Source: Mucilaginibacter mali (lineage in GTDB: Bacteria > Bacteroidota > Bacteroidia > Sphingobacteriales > Sphingobacteriaceae). From it: DNA of 64,000 nt. A model generated the notes under the pieces. It saw only the letters and a list, made by a program, of their open reading frames with translations, was not told the DNA's origin and searched no databases. The DNA is taken from contig NZ_CP054139.1 in NCBI RefSeq assembly GCF_013283875.1, forward strand, positions 1,922,001-1,986,000. The letters are read 5' to 3'. The translations under genes were made by a program, and so were the position numbers. This document shows, piece after piece, positions 63,340 to 64,000 of this stretch. Numbering within the stretch: the first letter of the stretch is position 1; every line of letters begins with the position of its first letter.

Positions 63340-63382
63340 CAAATATATTTTACCGGGCATAATAAACCATCCTGTTCCATAC
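63340..63382 (-). promoter_or_regulatory. Operator and -7 element of the GH43-like/SGNH operon
   Basis: Minus strand GTATGG (63382-63377) and GGATGG (63372-63367) are 10 bases apart. After 19 bases comes a perfect TATATTTG (63347-63340). Predicted leader ~65 bases. A plus-strand GGATGG (63393) with TATTATTG (63415-63422) may be the diverging half for the next gene. Confidence 0.65.
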
Positions 63383-63468
63383 GGTAAAATAAGGATGGAT
63401 TATTGCCTTTAACCTATTATTGAAGTATAAACCGATCGGCTCTCCGGAATGAAAATTAAAATCGCTAT

Positions 63469-64000
63469 ATGAAAAAGTTCATATTTCTGCTACTTATTGC
63501 TATTAGTTTTAATGCCTCTGCTCAGCAGGCAAAGGAAGTTTACCTTTTTAGTTACTTTAAAAACAACGGGCAGGATGGTTTACATTTAGCCTATAGCTAC
63601 GATGGCTTGAAATGGACAGCATTGAAAGGAGATAGTTCTTTCCTTACCCCAATGGTATCGAAGGATAAGCTAATGCGCGACCCTTGCATCATTCGTGGTG
63701 CCGATGGTATCTTCCACATGGTGTGGACCGATAGCTGGACCGATAAAGGCATTGGCTACGCCAGTTCGGCCGACATGATACATTGGTCGGAGCAGCAGCA
63801 ATTGCCGGTGATGGAAAAAGAAGCCAACGCGCTCAACTGCTGGGCACCCGAGATCACTTACGATAAGGCATCAAAAACATACATGATCTATTGGGCTACA
63901 ACTATCAAGGGTAAATATCCAACAGATACGCTGGTAGAAAAGGGCTATAACCACCGCATCTATTACATCACCACTAAAGACTTTAAAACCTATACGCCGA
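63469..64000 (+). CDS. GH43-like glycosidase, cut by the window end
   Basis: The frame opens at the ATG 63469 and stays open to the last base, giving 177 codons of an exported protein. The signal peptide is MKKFIFLLLIAISFNASAQ. Blocks LMRDPCIIRGADGIFHMVWTDSW (first catalytic Asp), ADMIHWSEQQQLPV and NCWAPEITYD fit the first two blades of a GH43-type propeller. The remaining catalytic residues lie beyond the window. It is divergent from the GH43-like/SGNH operon and belongs to the pectin locus. Confidence 0.75.
   Translation, partial: MKKFIFLLLIAISFNASAQQAKEVYLFSYFKNNGQDGLHLAYSYDGLKWTALKGDSSFLTPMVSKDKLMRDPCIIRGADGIFHMVWTDSWTDKGIGYASSADMIHWSEQQQLPVMEKEANALNCWAPEITYDKASKTYMIYWATTIKGKYPTDTLVEKGYNHRIYYITTKDFKTYTP

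Noticed and set aside
63393..63422. Plus-strand operator for the truncated GH43-like gene
   Set aside because: Only one clear half-site (GGATGG) and a 16-base spacer to TATTATTG, so it was not counted among the five good operators.

Overview
The window looks like a chromosomal segment of a Bacteroidota bacterium of the Sphingobacteriaceae, most likely Mucilaginibacter or a close Pedobacter-type relative. The evidence is two SusC/SusD pairs, TonB-linked outer-membrane systems, promoters of the Bacteroidota type (TAnnTTTG at -7), weak or absent Shine-Dalgarno sequences, and several families of palindromic intergenic repeats. The genus is an inference. No rRNA, tRNA, CRISPR array, prophage or insertion sequence was seen.

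Left part (1-20 kb) is mixed housekeeping and accessory sequence. It has a cytoplasmic TPR hybrid histidine kinase, two BamA/TamA-like outer-membrane proteins flanking small genes (tandem zinc ribbons, glycine-zipper protein, lipoprotein), an ECF sigma/anti-sigma pair and a DUF892 ferritin-like protein. Then come a large SPFH protein with N-terminal internal repeats, a DUF2130 coiled-coil protein, and a UPF0175/DUF3368 toxin-antitoxin pair bounded by inverted repeats. It ends with a diadenylate-cyclase-like DACNV protein, a DUF2809-MpaB pair, and an operon of HipA-like kinase, DUF3037, Crp/Fnr regulator and SRPBCC protein.

Middle part (20-28.4 kb), mostly on the minus strand: a histone-H1-like Lys/Ala-rich protein, a MacB/FtsX-type ABC permease, a retropepsin-like protein, a large MG2/carboxypeptidase-regulatory/plug-like exported protein and a serine beta-lactamase-family hydrolase.

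Right part (28.4-64 kb) is a large pectin / rhamnogalacturonan-I utilisation locus. A minus-strand block holds GH28, GH105 and PL22-like oligogalacturonate lyase genes. A divergent GH95-GH43 pair follows. A seven-gene operon then runs FAS1 lipoprotein, SusC, SusD, FAS1, FAS1, SusC, SusD. Next come GH2, two tandem PL11 rhamnogalacturonan lyases and GH43, then a minus-strand SGNH esterase and GH43-like gene, and finally a GH43-like gene cut by the window edge. Together these should import RG-I fragments and strip backbone, arabinan/galactan side chains, fucose/galactose and probably acetyl groups.

The most striking observation is a repeated promoter architecture in this locus. Five CAZyme or SusC transcription units (GH28, GH95, the FAS1/SusCD operon, GH2, and the GH43-like/SGNH pair) have a direct repeat of GGAT-type half-sites at exactly 10-bp period, followed 19-20 bp later by a TAnnTTTA/G -7 element. 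That is a candidate single-regulator operator. No regulator gene for it lies in the window. The second notable feature is the use of three FAS1 (fasciclin) lipoproteins as apparent partners of the SusCD pairs.
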